A stretch of DNA of 64,000 nt, taken from positions 27,225,052 to 27,289,051 of the forward strand of contig OX344755.2 of NCBI GenBank assembly GCA_947034885.2, in the 5' to 3' direction. This stretch comes from Thuidium tamariscinum. Its lineage: Eukaryota; Streptophyta; Bryopsida; Hypnales; Thuidiaceae. The notes under the pieces were generated by a model. It was not told where the DNA came from, did not search any database, and was given only the letters and a program-made list of their open reading frames with translations. Both the position numbers and the translations under genes were made by a program. Each line of letters opens with the position of its first letter. Position 1 is the first letter of the stretch. Below are positions 23,537 through 36,748 of the stretch, one piece after another.

Positions 23537-25868
23537 TTGAATGGTGTGCATTTTTGAATATAATCGCATTGAATTTCACAGCATATTTTTTGTAGTAATT
23601 CTATAGAACTGGATTAGATATTACAATGTGATCACGTTGAATTTGCCTTGCAACTGGGAAGTTTGCGCGTCTTGATATCAACTAAACAACGAGGAGATTT
23701 CCTCGGCCACGAGAATAACTCCGTAGGCTCTTGAATGGTGTGCATTTTTGAATTTTAATCGCATTGAATTTCACAGCATATTTTTTGTAGTAATTCTATA
23801 GAACTGGATTAGATATTACAATGTGATCACGTTGAATTTGCCTTGCAACTGGGAAGTTTGCGCGTCTTGATATCAACTAAACAACGAGGAGATTTCCTCG
23901 GCCACGAGAGTAACTCCGTAGGCTCTTGAATGGTGTGCATTTTTGAATATAATCGCATTGAATTTCACAGCATATTTTTTGTAGTAATTCTATAGAACTG
24001 GATTAGATATTACAATGTGATCACGTTGAATTTGCCTTGCAACTGGGAAGTTTGCGCGTCTTGATATCAACTAAACAACGAGGAGATTTCCTCGGCCACG
24101 AGAGTAACTCCGTAGGCTCTTGAATGGTGTGCATTTTTGAATATAATCGCATTGAATTTCACAGCATATTTTTTGTAGTAATTCTATAGAACTGGATTAG
24201 ATATTACAATGTGTTCACGTTGAATTTGCCTTGCAACTGGGAAGTTTGCGCGTCTTGATATCAACTAAACAACGAGGAGATTTCCTCGGCCACGAGAGTA
24301 ACTCCGTAGGCTCTTGAATGGTGTGCATTTTTGAATATAATCGCATTGAATTTCACAGCATATTTTTTGTAGTAATTCTATAGAACTGGATTAGATATTA
24401 CAATGTGATCACGTTGAATTTGTATTGCAACTAAGAAGTTTGTGCGTCTTGATATCAACTAAACACCTCGGAGATTTCCTCGGCCACGAGAATAACTCCG
24501 TAGGCTCTTGAATGGTGTGCATTTTTGAATTTTAATCGCATTGAATTTCACAGCATATTTTTTGTAGTAATTCTATAGAACTGGATTAGATATTACAATG
24601 TGATCACGTTGAATTTGCCTTGCAACTGGGAAGTTTGCGCGTCTTGATATCAACTAAACAACGAGGAGATTTCCTCGGCCACGAGAGTAACTCCGTAGGC
24701 TCTTGAATGGTGTGCATTTTTGAATTTAATCGCATTGAATTTCACAGCATATTTTTTGTAGTAATTCTATAGAACTGGATTAGATATTACAATGTGATCA
24801 CGTTGAATTTGCCTTGCAACTGGGAAGTTTGCGCGTCTTGATATCAACTAAACAACGAGGAGATTTCCTCGGCCACGAGAGTAACTCCGTAGGCTCTTGA
24901 ATGGTGTGCATTTTTGAATATAATCGCATTGAATTTCACAGCATATTTTTTGTAGTAATTCTATAGAACTGGATTAGATATTACAATGTGATCACGTTGA
25001 ATTTGTATTGCAACTGAGAAGTTTGCGCGTCTTGATATCAACTAAACACCTCGGAGATTTCCTCGGCCACGAGAATAACTCCGTAGGCTCTTGAATGGTG
25101 TGCATTTTTGAATTTTAATCGCATTGAATTTCACAGCATATTTTTTGTAGTAATTCTATAGAACTGGATTAGATATTACAATGTGTTCACGTTGAATTTG
25201 CCTTGCAACTGGGAAGTTTGCGCGTCTTGATATCAACTAAACAACGAGGAGATTTCCTCGGCCACGAGAGTAACTCCGTAGGCTCTTGAATGGTGTGCAT
25301 TTTTGAATATAATCGCATTGAATTTCACAGCATATTTTTTGTAGTAATTCTATAGAACTGGATTAGATATTACAATGTGTTCACGTTGAATTTGCCTTGC
25401 AACTGGGAAGTTTGCGCGTCTTGATATCAACTAAACAACGAGGAGATTTCCTCGGCCACGAGAGTAACTCCGTAGGCTCTTGAATGGTGTGCATTTTTGA
25501 ATTTTAATCGCATTGAATTTCACAGCATATTTTTTGTAGTAATTCTATAGAACTGGATTAGATATTACAATGTGTTCACGTTGAGTTTGCCTTGCAACTG
25601 GGAAGTTTGCGCGTCTTGATATCAACTAAACAACGAGGAGATTTCCTCGGCCACGAGAGTAACTCCGTAGGCTCTTGAATGGTGTGCATTTTTGAATATA
25701 ATCGCATTGAATTTCACAGCATATTTTTTGTAGTAATTCTATAGAACTGGATTAGATATTACAATGTGTTCACGTTGAATTTGCCTTGCAACTGGGAAGT
25801 TTGCGCGTCTTGATATCAACTAAACAACGAGGAGATTTCCTCGGCCACGAGAGTAACTCCGTAGGCTC

Positions 25869-28800
25869 TTGAATGGTGTGCATTTTTGAATATAATCGCA
25901 TTGAATTTCACAGCATATTTTTTGTAGTAATTCTATAGAACTGGATTAGATATTACAATGTGTTCACGTTGAATTTGCCTTGCAACTGGGAAGTTTGCGC
26001 GTCTTGATATCAACTAAACAACGAGGAGATTTCCTCGGCCACGAGAGTAACTCCGTAGGCTCTTGAATGGTGTGCATTTTTGAATATAATCGCATTGAAT
26101 TTCACAGCATATTTTTTGTAGTAATTCTATAGAACTGGATTAGATATTACAATGTGATCACGTTGAATTTGTATTGCAACTAAGAAGTTTGCGCGTCTTG
26201 ATATCAACTAAACACCTCGGAGATTTCCTCGGCCACGAGAATAACTCCGTAGGCTCTTGAATGGTGTGCATTTTTGAATTTTAATCGCATTGAATTTCAC
26301 AGCATATTTTTTGTAGTAATTCTATAGAACTGGATTAGATATTACAATGTGATCACGTTGAATTTGCCTTGCAACTGGGAAGTTTGCGCGTCTTGATATC
26401 AACTAAACAACGAGGAGATTTCCTCGGCCACGAGAGTAACTCCGTAGGCTCTTGAATGGTGTGCATTTTTGAATATAATCGCATTGAATTTCACAGCATA
26501 TTTTTTGTAGTAATTCTATAGAACTGGATTAGATATTACAATGTGATCACGTTGAATTTGCCTTGCAACTGGGAAGTTTGCGCGTCTTGATATCAACTAA
26601 ACAACGAGGAGATTTCCTCGGCCACGAGAGTAACTCCGTAGGCTCTTGAATGGTGTGCATTTTTGAATATAATCGCATTGAATTTCACAGCATATTTTTT
26701 GTAGTAATTCTATAGAACTGGATTAGATATTACAATGTGATCACGTTGAATTTGTATTGCAACTAAGAAGTTTGCGCGTCTTGATATCAACTAAACACCT
26801 CGGAGATTTCCTCGGCCACGAGAATAACTCCGTAGGCTCTTGAATGGTGTGCATTTTTGAATTTTAATCGCATTGAATTTCACAGCATATTTTTTGTAGT
26901 AATTCTATAGAACTGGATTAGATATTACAATGTGATCACGTTGAATTTGTCTTGCAACTGAGAAGTTTGCGCGTCTTGATATCAACTAAACACCTCGGAG
27001 ATTTCCTCGGCCACGAGAATAACTCCGTAGGCTCTTGAATGGTGTGCATTTTTGAATATAATCGCATTGAATTTCACAGCATATTTTTTGTAGTAATTCT
27101 ATAGAACTGGATTAGATATTACAATGTGATCACGTTGAATTTGCCTTGCAACTGGGAAGTTTGCGCGTCTTGATATCAACTAAACAACGAGGAGATTTCC
27201 TCGGCCACGAGAGTAACTCCGTAGGCTCTTGAATGGTGTGCATTTTTGAATTTAATCGCATTGAATTTCACAGCATATTTTTTGTAGTAATTCTATAGAA
27301 CTGGATTAGATATTACAATGTGATCACGTTGAATTTGCCTTGCAACTGGGAAGTTTGCGCGTCTTGATATCAACTAAACAACGAGGAGATTTCCTCGGCC
27401 ACGAGAGTAACTCCGTAGGCTCTTGAATGGTGTGCATTTTTGAATTTAATCGCATTGAATTTCACAGCATATTTTTTGTAGTAATTCTATAGAACTGGAT
27501 TAGATATTACAATGTGATCACGTTGAATTTGTATTGCAACTAAGAAGTTTGCGCGTCTTGATATCAACTAAACACCTCGGAGATTTCCTCGGCCACGAGA
27601 ATAACTCCGTAGGCTCTTGAATGGTGTGCAGTTTTGAATATAATCGCATTGAATTTCACAGCATATTTTTTGTAGTAATTCTATAGAACTGGATTAGATA
27701 TTACAATGTGATCACGTTGAATTTGCCTTGCAACTGGGAAGTTTGCGCGTCTTGATATCAACTAAACAACGAGGAGATTTCCTCGGCCACGAGAGTAACT
27801 CCGTAGGCTCTTGAATGGTGTGCATTTTTGAATATAATCGCATTGAATTTCACAGCATATTTTTTGTAGTAATTCTATAGAACTGGATTAGATATTACAA
27901 TGTGTTCACGTTGAATTTGCCTTGCAACTAAGAAGTTTGCGCGTCTTGATATCAACTAAACAACGAGGAGATTTCCTCGGCCACGAGAATAACTCCGTAG
28001 GCTCTTGAATGGTGTGCATTTTTGAATATAATCGCATTGAATTTCACAGCATATTTTTTGTAGTAATTCTATAGAACTGGATTAGATATTACAATGTGTT
28101 CACGTTGAATTTGCCTTGCAACTGGGAAGTTTGCGCGTCTTGATATCAACTAAACAACGAGGAGATTTCCTCGGCCACGAGAGTAACTCCGTAGGCTCTT
28201 GAATGGTGTGCATTTTTGAATATAATCGCATTGAATTTCACAGCATATTTTTTGTAGTAATTCTATAGAACTGGATTAGATATTACAATGTGATCACGTT
28301 GAATTTGTATTGCAACTAAGAAGTTTGCGCGTCTTGATATCAACTAAACACCTCGGAGATTTCCTCGGCCACGAGAATAACTCCGTAGGCTCTTGAATGG
28401 TGTGCATTTTTGAATTTTAATCGCATTGAATTTCACAGCATATTTTTTGTAGTAATTCTATAGAACTGGATTAGATATTACAATGTGATCACGTTGAATT
28501 TGCCTTGCAACTGGGAAGTTTGCGCGTCTTGATATCAACTAAACAACGAGGAGATTTCCTCGGCCACGAGAGTAACTCCGTAGGCTCTTGAATGGTGTGC
28601 ATTTTTGAATATAATCGCATTGAATTTCACAGCATATTTTTTGTAGTAATTCTATAGAACTGGATTAGATATTACAATGTGATCACGTTGAATTTGCCTT
28701 GCAACTGGGAAGTTTGCGCGTCTTGATATCAACTAAACAACGAGGAGATTTCCTCGGCCACGAGAGTAACTCCGTAGGCTCTTGAATGGTGTGCATTTTT

Positions 28801-30140
28801 GAATATAATCGCATTGAATTTCACAGCATATTTTTTGTAGTAATTCTATAGAACTGGATTAGATATTACAATGTGATCACGTTGAATTTGTATTGCAACT
28901 GAGAAGTTTGCGCGTCTTGATATCAACTAAACACCTCGGAGATTTCCTCGGCCACGAGAATAACTCCGTAGGCTCTTGAATGGTGTGCATTTTTGAATTT
29001 TAATCGCATTGAATTTCACAGCATATTTTTTGTAGTAATTCTATAGAACTGGATTAGATATTACAATGTGATCACGTTGAATTTGTCTTGCAACTGAGAA
29101 GTTTGCGCGTCTTGATATCAACTAAACACCTCGGAGATTTCCTCGGCCACGAGAATAACTCCGTAGGCTCTTGAATGGTGTGCATTTTTGAATATAATCG
29201 CATTGAATTTCACAGCATATTTTTTGTAGTAATTCTATAGAACTGGATTAGATATTACAATGTGATCACGTTGAATTTGCCTTGCAACTGGGAAGTTTGC
29301 GCGTCTTGATATCAACTAAACAACGAGGAGATTTCCTCGGCCACGAGAGTAACTCCGTAGGCTCTTGAATGGTGTGCATTTTTGAATTTAATCGCATTGA
29401 ATTTCACAGCATATTTTTTGTAGTAATTCTATAGAACTGGATTAGATATTACAATGTGATCACGTTGAATTTGCCTTGCAACTGGGAAGTTTGCGCGTCT
29501 TGATATCAACTAAACAACGAGGAGATTTCCTCGGCCACGAGAGTAACTCCGTAGGCTCTTGAATGGTGTGCATTTTTGAATTTAATCGCATTGAATTTCA
29601 CAGCATATTTTTTGTAGTAATTCTATAGAACTGGATTAGATATTACAATGTGATCACGTTGAATTTGTATTGCAACTAAGAAGTTTGCGCGTCTTGATAT
29701 CAACTAAACACCTCGGAGATTTCCTCGGCCACGAGAATAACTCCGTAGGCTCTTGAATGGTGTGCATTTTTGAATATAATCGCATTGAATTTCACAGCAT
29801 ATTTTTTGTAGTAATTCTATAGAACTGGATTAGATATTACAATGTGTTCACGTTGAATTTGCCTTGCAACTGGGAAGTTTGCGCGTCTTGATATCAACTA
29901 AACAACGAGGAGATTTCCTCGGCCACGAGAGTAACTCCGTAGGCTCTTGAATGGTGTGCATTTTTGAATATAATCGCATTGAATTTCACAGCATATTTTT
30001 TGTAGTAATTCTATAGAACTGGATTAGATATTACAATGTGTTCACGTTGAATTTGCCTTGCAACTAAGAAGTTTGCGCGTCTTGATATCAACTAAACAAC
30101 GAGGAGATTTCCTCGGCCACGAGAATAACTCCGTAGGCTC
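25869..30140 (+). repeat. Tandem 11-unit duplication (2 x 2136 bp)
   Basis: Copy 1 is 25869-28004 and copy 2 is 28005-30140. Unit types run in the same order in both, including the rare GTCTTG units (26840 and 28976), the consecutive AATTTAATC units (27229 and 27423; 29365 and 29559) and the hybrid unit with CC at 111-112 but AA at 121-122 (27811 and 29947). Differences seen: CTAAG versus CTGAG (26646 and 28782), and GTGCAGTTTTG with A96 at 27617 where 29753 has the normal start and T96. Confidence 0.85.
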
Positions 30141-31501
30141 TTGAATGGTGTGCATTTTTGAATATAATCGCATTGAATTTCACAGCATATTTTTTGTAGT
30201 AATTCTATAGAACTGGATTAGATATTACAATGTGATCACGTTGAATTTGTATTGCAACTAAGAAGTTTGCGCGTCTTGATATCAACTAAACACCTCGGAG
30301 ATTTCCTCGGCCACGAGAATAACTCCGTAGGCTCTCGAATGGTGTGCATTTTTGAATTTTAATCGCATTGAATTTCACAGCATATTTTTTGTAGTAATTC
30401 TATAGAACTGGATTAGATATTACAATGTGATCACGTTGAATTTGTATTGCAACTAAGAAGTTTGCGCGTCTTGATATCAACTAAACACCTCGGAGATTTC
30501 CTCGGCCACGAGAATAACTCCGTAGGCTCTTGAATGGTGTGCATTTTTGAATTTTATTCGCATTGAATTTCACAGCATATTTTTTGTAGTAATTCTATAG
30601 AACTGGATTAGATATTACAATGTGATCACGTTGAATTTGCCTTGCAACTGGGAAGTTTGCGCGTCTTGATATCAACTAAACACCTCGGGGATTTCCTCGG
30701 CCACGAGAATAACTCCGTAGGCTCTTGAATGGTGTGCATTTTTGAATTTTAATCGCATTGAATTTCACAGCATATTTTTTGTAGTAATTCTATAGAACTG
30801 GATTAGATATTACAATGTGTTCACGTTGAATTTGCCTTGCAACTGGGAAGTTTGCGCGTCTTGATATCAACTAAACAACGAGGAGATTTCCTCGGCCACG
30901 AGAATAACTCCGTAGGCTCTTGAATGGTGTGCATTTTTGAATATAATCGCATTGAATTTCACAGCATATTTTTTGTAGTAATTCTATAGAACTGGATTAG
31001 ATATTACAATGTGTTCACGTTGAATTTGCCTTGCAACTGGGAAGTTTGCGCGTCTTGATATCAACTAAACAACGAGGAGATTTCCTCGGCCACGAGAGTA
31101 ACTCCGTAGGCTCTTGAATGGTGTGCATTTTTGAATATAATCGCATTGAATTTCACAGCATATTTTTTGTAGTAATTCTATAGAACTGGATTAGATATTA
31201 CAATGTGTTCACGTTGAATTTGCCTTGCAACTGGGAAGTTTGCGCGTCTTGATATCAACTAAACAACGAGGAGATTTCCTCGGCCACGAGAGTAACTCCG
31301 TAGGCTCTTGAATGGTGTGCATTTTTGAATATAATCGCATTGAATTTCACAGCATATTTTTTGTAGTAATTCTATAGAACTGGATTAGATATTACAATGT
31401 GATCACGTTGAATTTGTATTGCAACTAAGAAGTTTGCGCGTCTTGATATCAACTAAACACCTCGGAGATTTCCTCGGCCACGAGAATAACTCCGTAGGCT
31501 C

Positions 31502-33833
31502 TTGAATGGTGTGCATTTTTGAATTTTAATCGCATTGAATTTCACAGCATATTTTTTGTAGTAATTCTATAGAACTGGATTAGATATTACAATGTGATCA
31601 CGTTGAATTTGCCTTGCAACTGGGAAGTTTGCGCGTCTTGATATCAACTAAACAACGAGGAGATTTCCTCTGCCACGAGAGTACCTCCGTAGGCTCTTGA
31701 ATGGTGTGCATTTTTGAATATAATCGCATTGAATTTCACAGCATATTTTTTGTAGTAATTCTATAGAACTGGATTAGATATTACAATGTGATCACGTTGA
31801 ATTTGCCTTGCAACTGGGAAGTTTGCGCGTCTTGATATCAACTAAACAACGAGGAGATTTCCTCGGCCACGAGAGTAACTCCGTAGGCTCTTGAATGGTG
31901 TGCATTTTTGAATATAATCGCATTGAATTTCACAGCATATTTTTTGTAGTAATTCTATAGAACTGGATTAGATATTACAATGTGATCACGTTGAATTTGT
32001 ATTGCAACTGAGAAGTTTGTGCGTCTTGATATCAACTAAACACCTCGGAGATTTCCTCGGCCACGAGAATAACTCCGTAGGCTCTTGAATGGTGTGCATT
32101 TTTGAATTTTAATCGCATTGAATTTCACAGCATATTTTTTGTAGTAATTCTATAGAACTGGATTAGATATTACAATGTGATCACGTTGAATTTGTATTGC
32201 AACTAAGAAGTTTGCGCGTCTTGATATCAACTAAACACCTCGGAGATTTCCTCGGCCACGAGAATAACTCCGTAGGCTCTTGAATGGTGTGCATTTTTGA
32301 ATATAATCGCATTGAATTTCACAGCATATTTTTTGTAGTAATTCTATAGAACTGGATTAGATATTACAATGTGATCACGTTGAATTTGCCTTGCAACTGG
32401 GAAGTTTGCGCGTCTTGATATCAACTAAACAACGAGGAGATTTCCTCGGCCACGAGAGTAACTCCGTAGGCTCTTGAATGGTGTGCATTTTTGAATTTAA
32501 TCGCATTGAATTTCATAGCATATTTTTTGTAGTAATTCTATAGAACTGGATTAGATATTACAATGTGATCACGTTGAATTTGTATTGCAACTAAGAAGTT
32601 TGCGCGTCTTGATATCAACTAAACACCTCGGAGATTTCCTCGGCCACGAGAATAACTCCGTAGGCTCTTGAATGGTGTGCATTTTTGAATTTTAATCGCA
32701 TTGAATTTCACAGCATATTTTTTGTAGTAATTCTATAGAACTGGATTAGATATTACAATGTGATCACGTTGAATTTGCCTTGCAACTGGGAAGTTTGCGC
32801 GTCTTGATATCAACTAAACAACGAGGAGATTTCCTCTGCCACGAGAGTACCTCCGTAGGCTCTTGAATGGTGTGCATTTTTGAATATAATCGCATTGAAT
32901 TTCACAGCATATTTTTTGTAGTAATTCTATAGAACTGGATTAGATATTACAATGTGATCACGTTGAATTTGCCTTGCAACTGGGAAGTTTGCGCGTCTTG
33001 ATATCAACTAAACAACGAGGAGATTTCCTCGGCCACGAGAGTAACTCCGTAGGCTCTTGAATGGTGTGCATTTTTGAATATAATCGCATTGAATTTCACA
33101 GCATATTTTTTGTAGTAATTCTATAGAACTGGATTAGATATTACAATGTGATCACGTTGAATTTGTATTGCAACTGAGAAGTTTGTGCGTCTTGATATCA
33201 ACTAAACACCTCGGAGATTTCCTCGGCCACGAGAATAACTCCGTAGGCTCTTGAATGGTGTGCATTTTTGAATTTTAATCGCATTGAATTTCACAGCATA
33301 TTTTTTGTAGTAATTCTATAGAACTGGATTAGATATTACAATGTGATCACGTTGAATTTGTATTGCAACTAAGAAGTTTGCGCGTCTTGATATCAACTAA
33401 ACACCTCGGAGATTTCCTCGGCCACGAGAATAACTCCGTAGGCTCTTGAATGGTGTGCATTTTTGAATATAATCGCATTGAATTTCACAGCATATTTTTT
33501 GTAGTAATTCTATAGAACTGGATTAGATATTACAATGTGATCACGTTGAATTTGCCTTGCAACTGGGAAGTTTGCGCGTCTTGATATCAACTAAACAACG
33601 AGGAGATTTCCTCGGCCACGAGAGTAACTCCGTAGGCTCTTGAATGGTGTGCATTTTTGAATTTAATCGCATTGAATTTCATAGCATATTTTTTGTAGTA
33701 ATTCTATAGAACTGGATTAGATATTACAATGTGATCACGTTGAATTTGCCTTGCAACTGGGAAGTTTGCGCGTCTTGATATCAACTAAACAACGAGGAGA
33801 TTTCCTCGGCCACGAGAGTAACTCCGTAGGCTC
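31502..33833 (+). repeat. Tandem 6-unit duplication (2 x 1166 bp)
   Basis: Copy 1 is 31502-32667 and copy 2 is 32668-33833. Both start with a unit bearing two rare changes (CTCTGCC and GTACCTCC; 31671 and 32837), and both contain GTGCG (unit 4 of the run at 31891 and 33057) and a last unit with CATAGC. The first halves of the last units (32474 and 33640) agree, but their second halves differ: 32474 switches to the type A ending of the unit that precedes copy 1 (31308). That is the signature of a tandem duplication with its junction inside the unit at 32474, between unit positions 45 and 110. Confidence 0.88.
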
Positions 33834-34416
33834 TTGAATGGTGTGCATTTTTGAATTTAATCGCATTGAATTTCACAGCATATTTTTTGTAGTAATTCTA
33901 TAGAACTGGATTAGATATTACAATGTGATCACGTTGAATTTGCCTTGCAACTGGGAAGTTTGCGCGTCTTGATATCAACTAAACACCTCGGAGATTTCCT
34001 CGGCCACGAGAGTAACTCCGTAGGCTCTTGAATGGTGTGCATTTTTGAATTTTAATCGCATTGAATTTCACAGCATATTTTTTGTAGTAATTCTATAGAA
34101 CTGGATTAGATATTACAATGTGATCACGTTGAATTTGCCTTGCAACTGGGAAGTTTGCGCGTCTTGATATCAACTAAACAACGAGGAGATTTCCTCGGCC
34201 ACGAGAATAACTCCGTAGGCTCTTGAATGGTGTGCATTTTTGAATATAATCGCATTGAATTTCACAGCATATTTTTTGTAGTAATTCTATAGAACTGGAT
34301 TAGATATTACAATGTGATCACGTTGAATTTGTATTGCAACTGAGAAGTTTGTGCGTCTTGATATCAACTAAACACCTCGGAGATTTCCTCGGCCACGAGA
34401 ATAACTCCGTAGGCTC

Positions 34417-35970
34417 TCGAATGGTGTGCATTTTTGAATTTTAATCGCATTGAATTTCACAGCATATTTTTTGTAGTAATTCTATAGAACTGGATTAGAT
34501 ATTACAATGTGATCACGTTGAATATGTATTGCAACTGAGAAGTTTGCGCGTCTTGATATCAACTAAACACCTCGGAGATTTCCTCGGCCACGAGAGTAAC
34601 TCCGTAGGCTCTTGAATGGTGTGCATTTTTGAATATAATCGCATTGAATTTCACAGCATATTTTTTGTAGTAATTCTATAGAACTGGATTAGATATTACA
34701 ATGTGATCACGTTGAATTTGCCTTGCAACTGGGAAGTTTGCGCGTCTTGATATCAACTAAACAACGAGGAGATTTCCTCGGCCACGAGAGTAACTCCGTA
34801 GGCTCTTGAATGGTGTGCATTTTTGAATTTAATCGCATTGAATTTCACAGCATATTTTTTGTAGTAATTCTATAGAACTGGATTAGATATTACAATGTGT
34901 TCACGTTGAATTTGCCTTGCAACTAAGAAGTTTGCGCGTCTTGATATCAACTAAACAACGAGGAGATTTCCTCGGCCACGAGAATAACTCCGTAGGCTCT
35001 TGAATGGTGTGCATTTTTGAATATAATCGCATTGAATTTCACAGCATATTTTTTGTAGTAATTCTATAGAACTGGATTAGATATTACAATGTGATCACGT
35101 TGAATTTGTATTGCAACTAAGAAGTTTGCGCGTCTTGATATCAACTAAACACCTCGGAGATTTCCTCGGCCACGAGAATAACTCCGTAGGCTCTCGAATG
35201 GTGTGCATTTTTGAATTTTAATCGCATTGAATTTCACAGCATATTTTTTGTAGTAATTCTATAGAACTGGATTAGATATTACAATGTGATCACGTTGAAT
35301 ATGTATTGCAACTGAGAAGTTTGCGCGTCTTGATATCAACTAAACACCTCGGAGATTTCCTCGGCCACGAGAGTAACTCCGTAGGCTCTTGAATGGTGTG
35401 CATTTTTGAATATAATCGCATTGAATTTCACAGCATATTTTTTGTAGTAATTCTATAGAACTGGATTAGATATTACAATGTGATCACGTTGAATTTGCCT
35501 TGCAACTGGGAAGTTTGCGCGTCTTGATATCAACTAAACAACGAGGAGATTTCCTCGGCCACGAGAGTAACTCCGTAGGCTCTTGAATGGTGTGCATTTT
35601 TGAATATAATCGCATTGAATTTCACAGCATATTTTTTGTAGTAATTCTATAGAACTGGATTAGATATTACAATGTGTTCACGTTGAATTTGCCTTGCAAC
35701 TAAGAAGTTTGCGCGTCTTGATATCAACTAAACAACGAGGAGATTTCCTCGGCCACGAGAATAACTCCGTAGGCTCTTGAATGGTGTGCATTTTTGAATA
35801 TAATCGCATTGAATTTCACAGCATATTTTTTGTAGTAATTCTATAGAACTGGATTAGATATTACAATGTGATCACGTTGAATTTGTATTGCAACTAAGAA
35901 GTTTGCGCGTCTTGATATCAACTAAACACCTCGGAGATTTCCTCGGCCACGAGAATAACTCCGTAGGCTC
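34417..35970 (+). repeat. Tandem 4-unit duplication (2 x 777 bp)
   Basis: Each copy begins with a unit whose start is TCGAAT instead of TTGAAT (34417 and 35194) and which also carries GAATATG near position 107. Unit order is A, B, hybrid (T96, CC, AA, ACGAGG), A. The only difference I saw is T versus A at 34829 and 35606. A third TCGAAT unit starts at 35971, but it lacks GAATATG, so the repeat ends there. Another TCGAAT unit lies at 30335. Confidence 0.87.
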
Positions 35971-36748
35971 TCGAATGGTGTGCATTTTTGAATTTTAATC
36001 GCATTGAATTTCACAGCATATTTTTTGTAGTAATTCTATAGAACTGGATTAGATATTACAATGTGATCACGTTGAATTTGTATTGCAACTAAGAAGTTTG
36101 CGCGTCTTGATATCAACTAAACACCTCGGAGATTTCCTCGGCCACGAGAATAACTCCGTAGGCTCTTGAATGGTGTGCATTTTTGAATTTTAATCGCATT
36201 GAATTTCACAGCATATTTTTTGTAGTAATTCTATAGAACTGGATTAGATATTACAATGTGATCACGTTGAATTTGCCTTGCAACTGGGAAGTTTGCGCGT
36301 CTTGATATCAACTAAACAACGAGGAGATTTCCTCGGCCACGAGAGTAACTCCGTAGGCTCTTGAATGGTGTGCATTTTTGAATATAATCGCATTGAATTT
36401 CACAGCATATTTTTTGTAGTAATTCTATAGAACTGGATTAGATATTACAATGTGTTCACGTTGAATTTGCCTTGCAACTGGGAAGTTTGCGCGTCTTGAT
36501 ATCAACTAAACAACGAGGAGATTTCTTCGGCCACGAGAGTAACTCCGTAGGCTCTTGAATGGTGTGCATTTTTGAATATAATCGCATTGAATTTCACAGC
36601 ATATTTTTTGTAGTAATTCTATAGAACTGGATTAGATATTACAATGTGTTCACGTTGAATTTGCCTTGCAACTGGGAAGTTTGCGCGTCTTGATATCAAC
36701 TAAACAACGAGGAGATTTCCTCGGCCACGAGAGTAACTCCGTAGGCTC

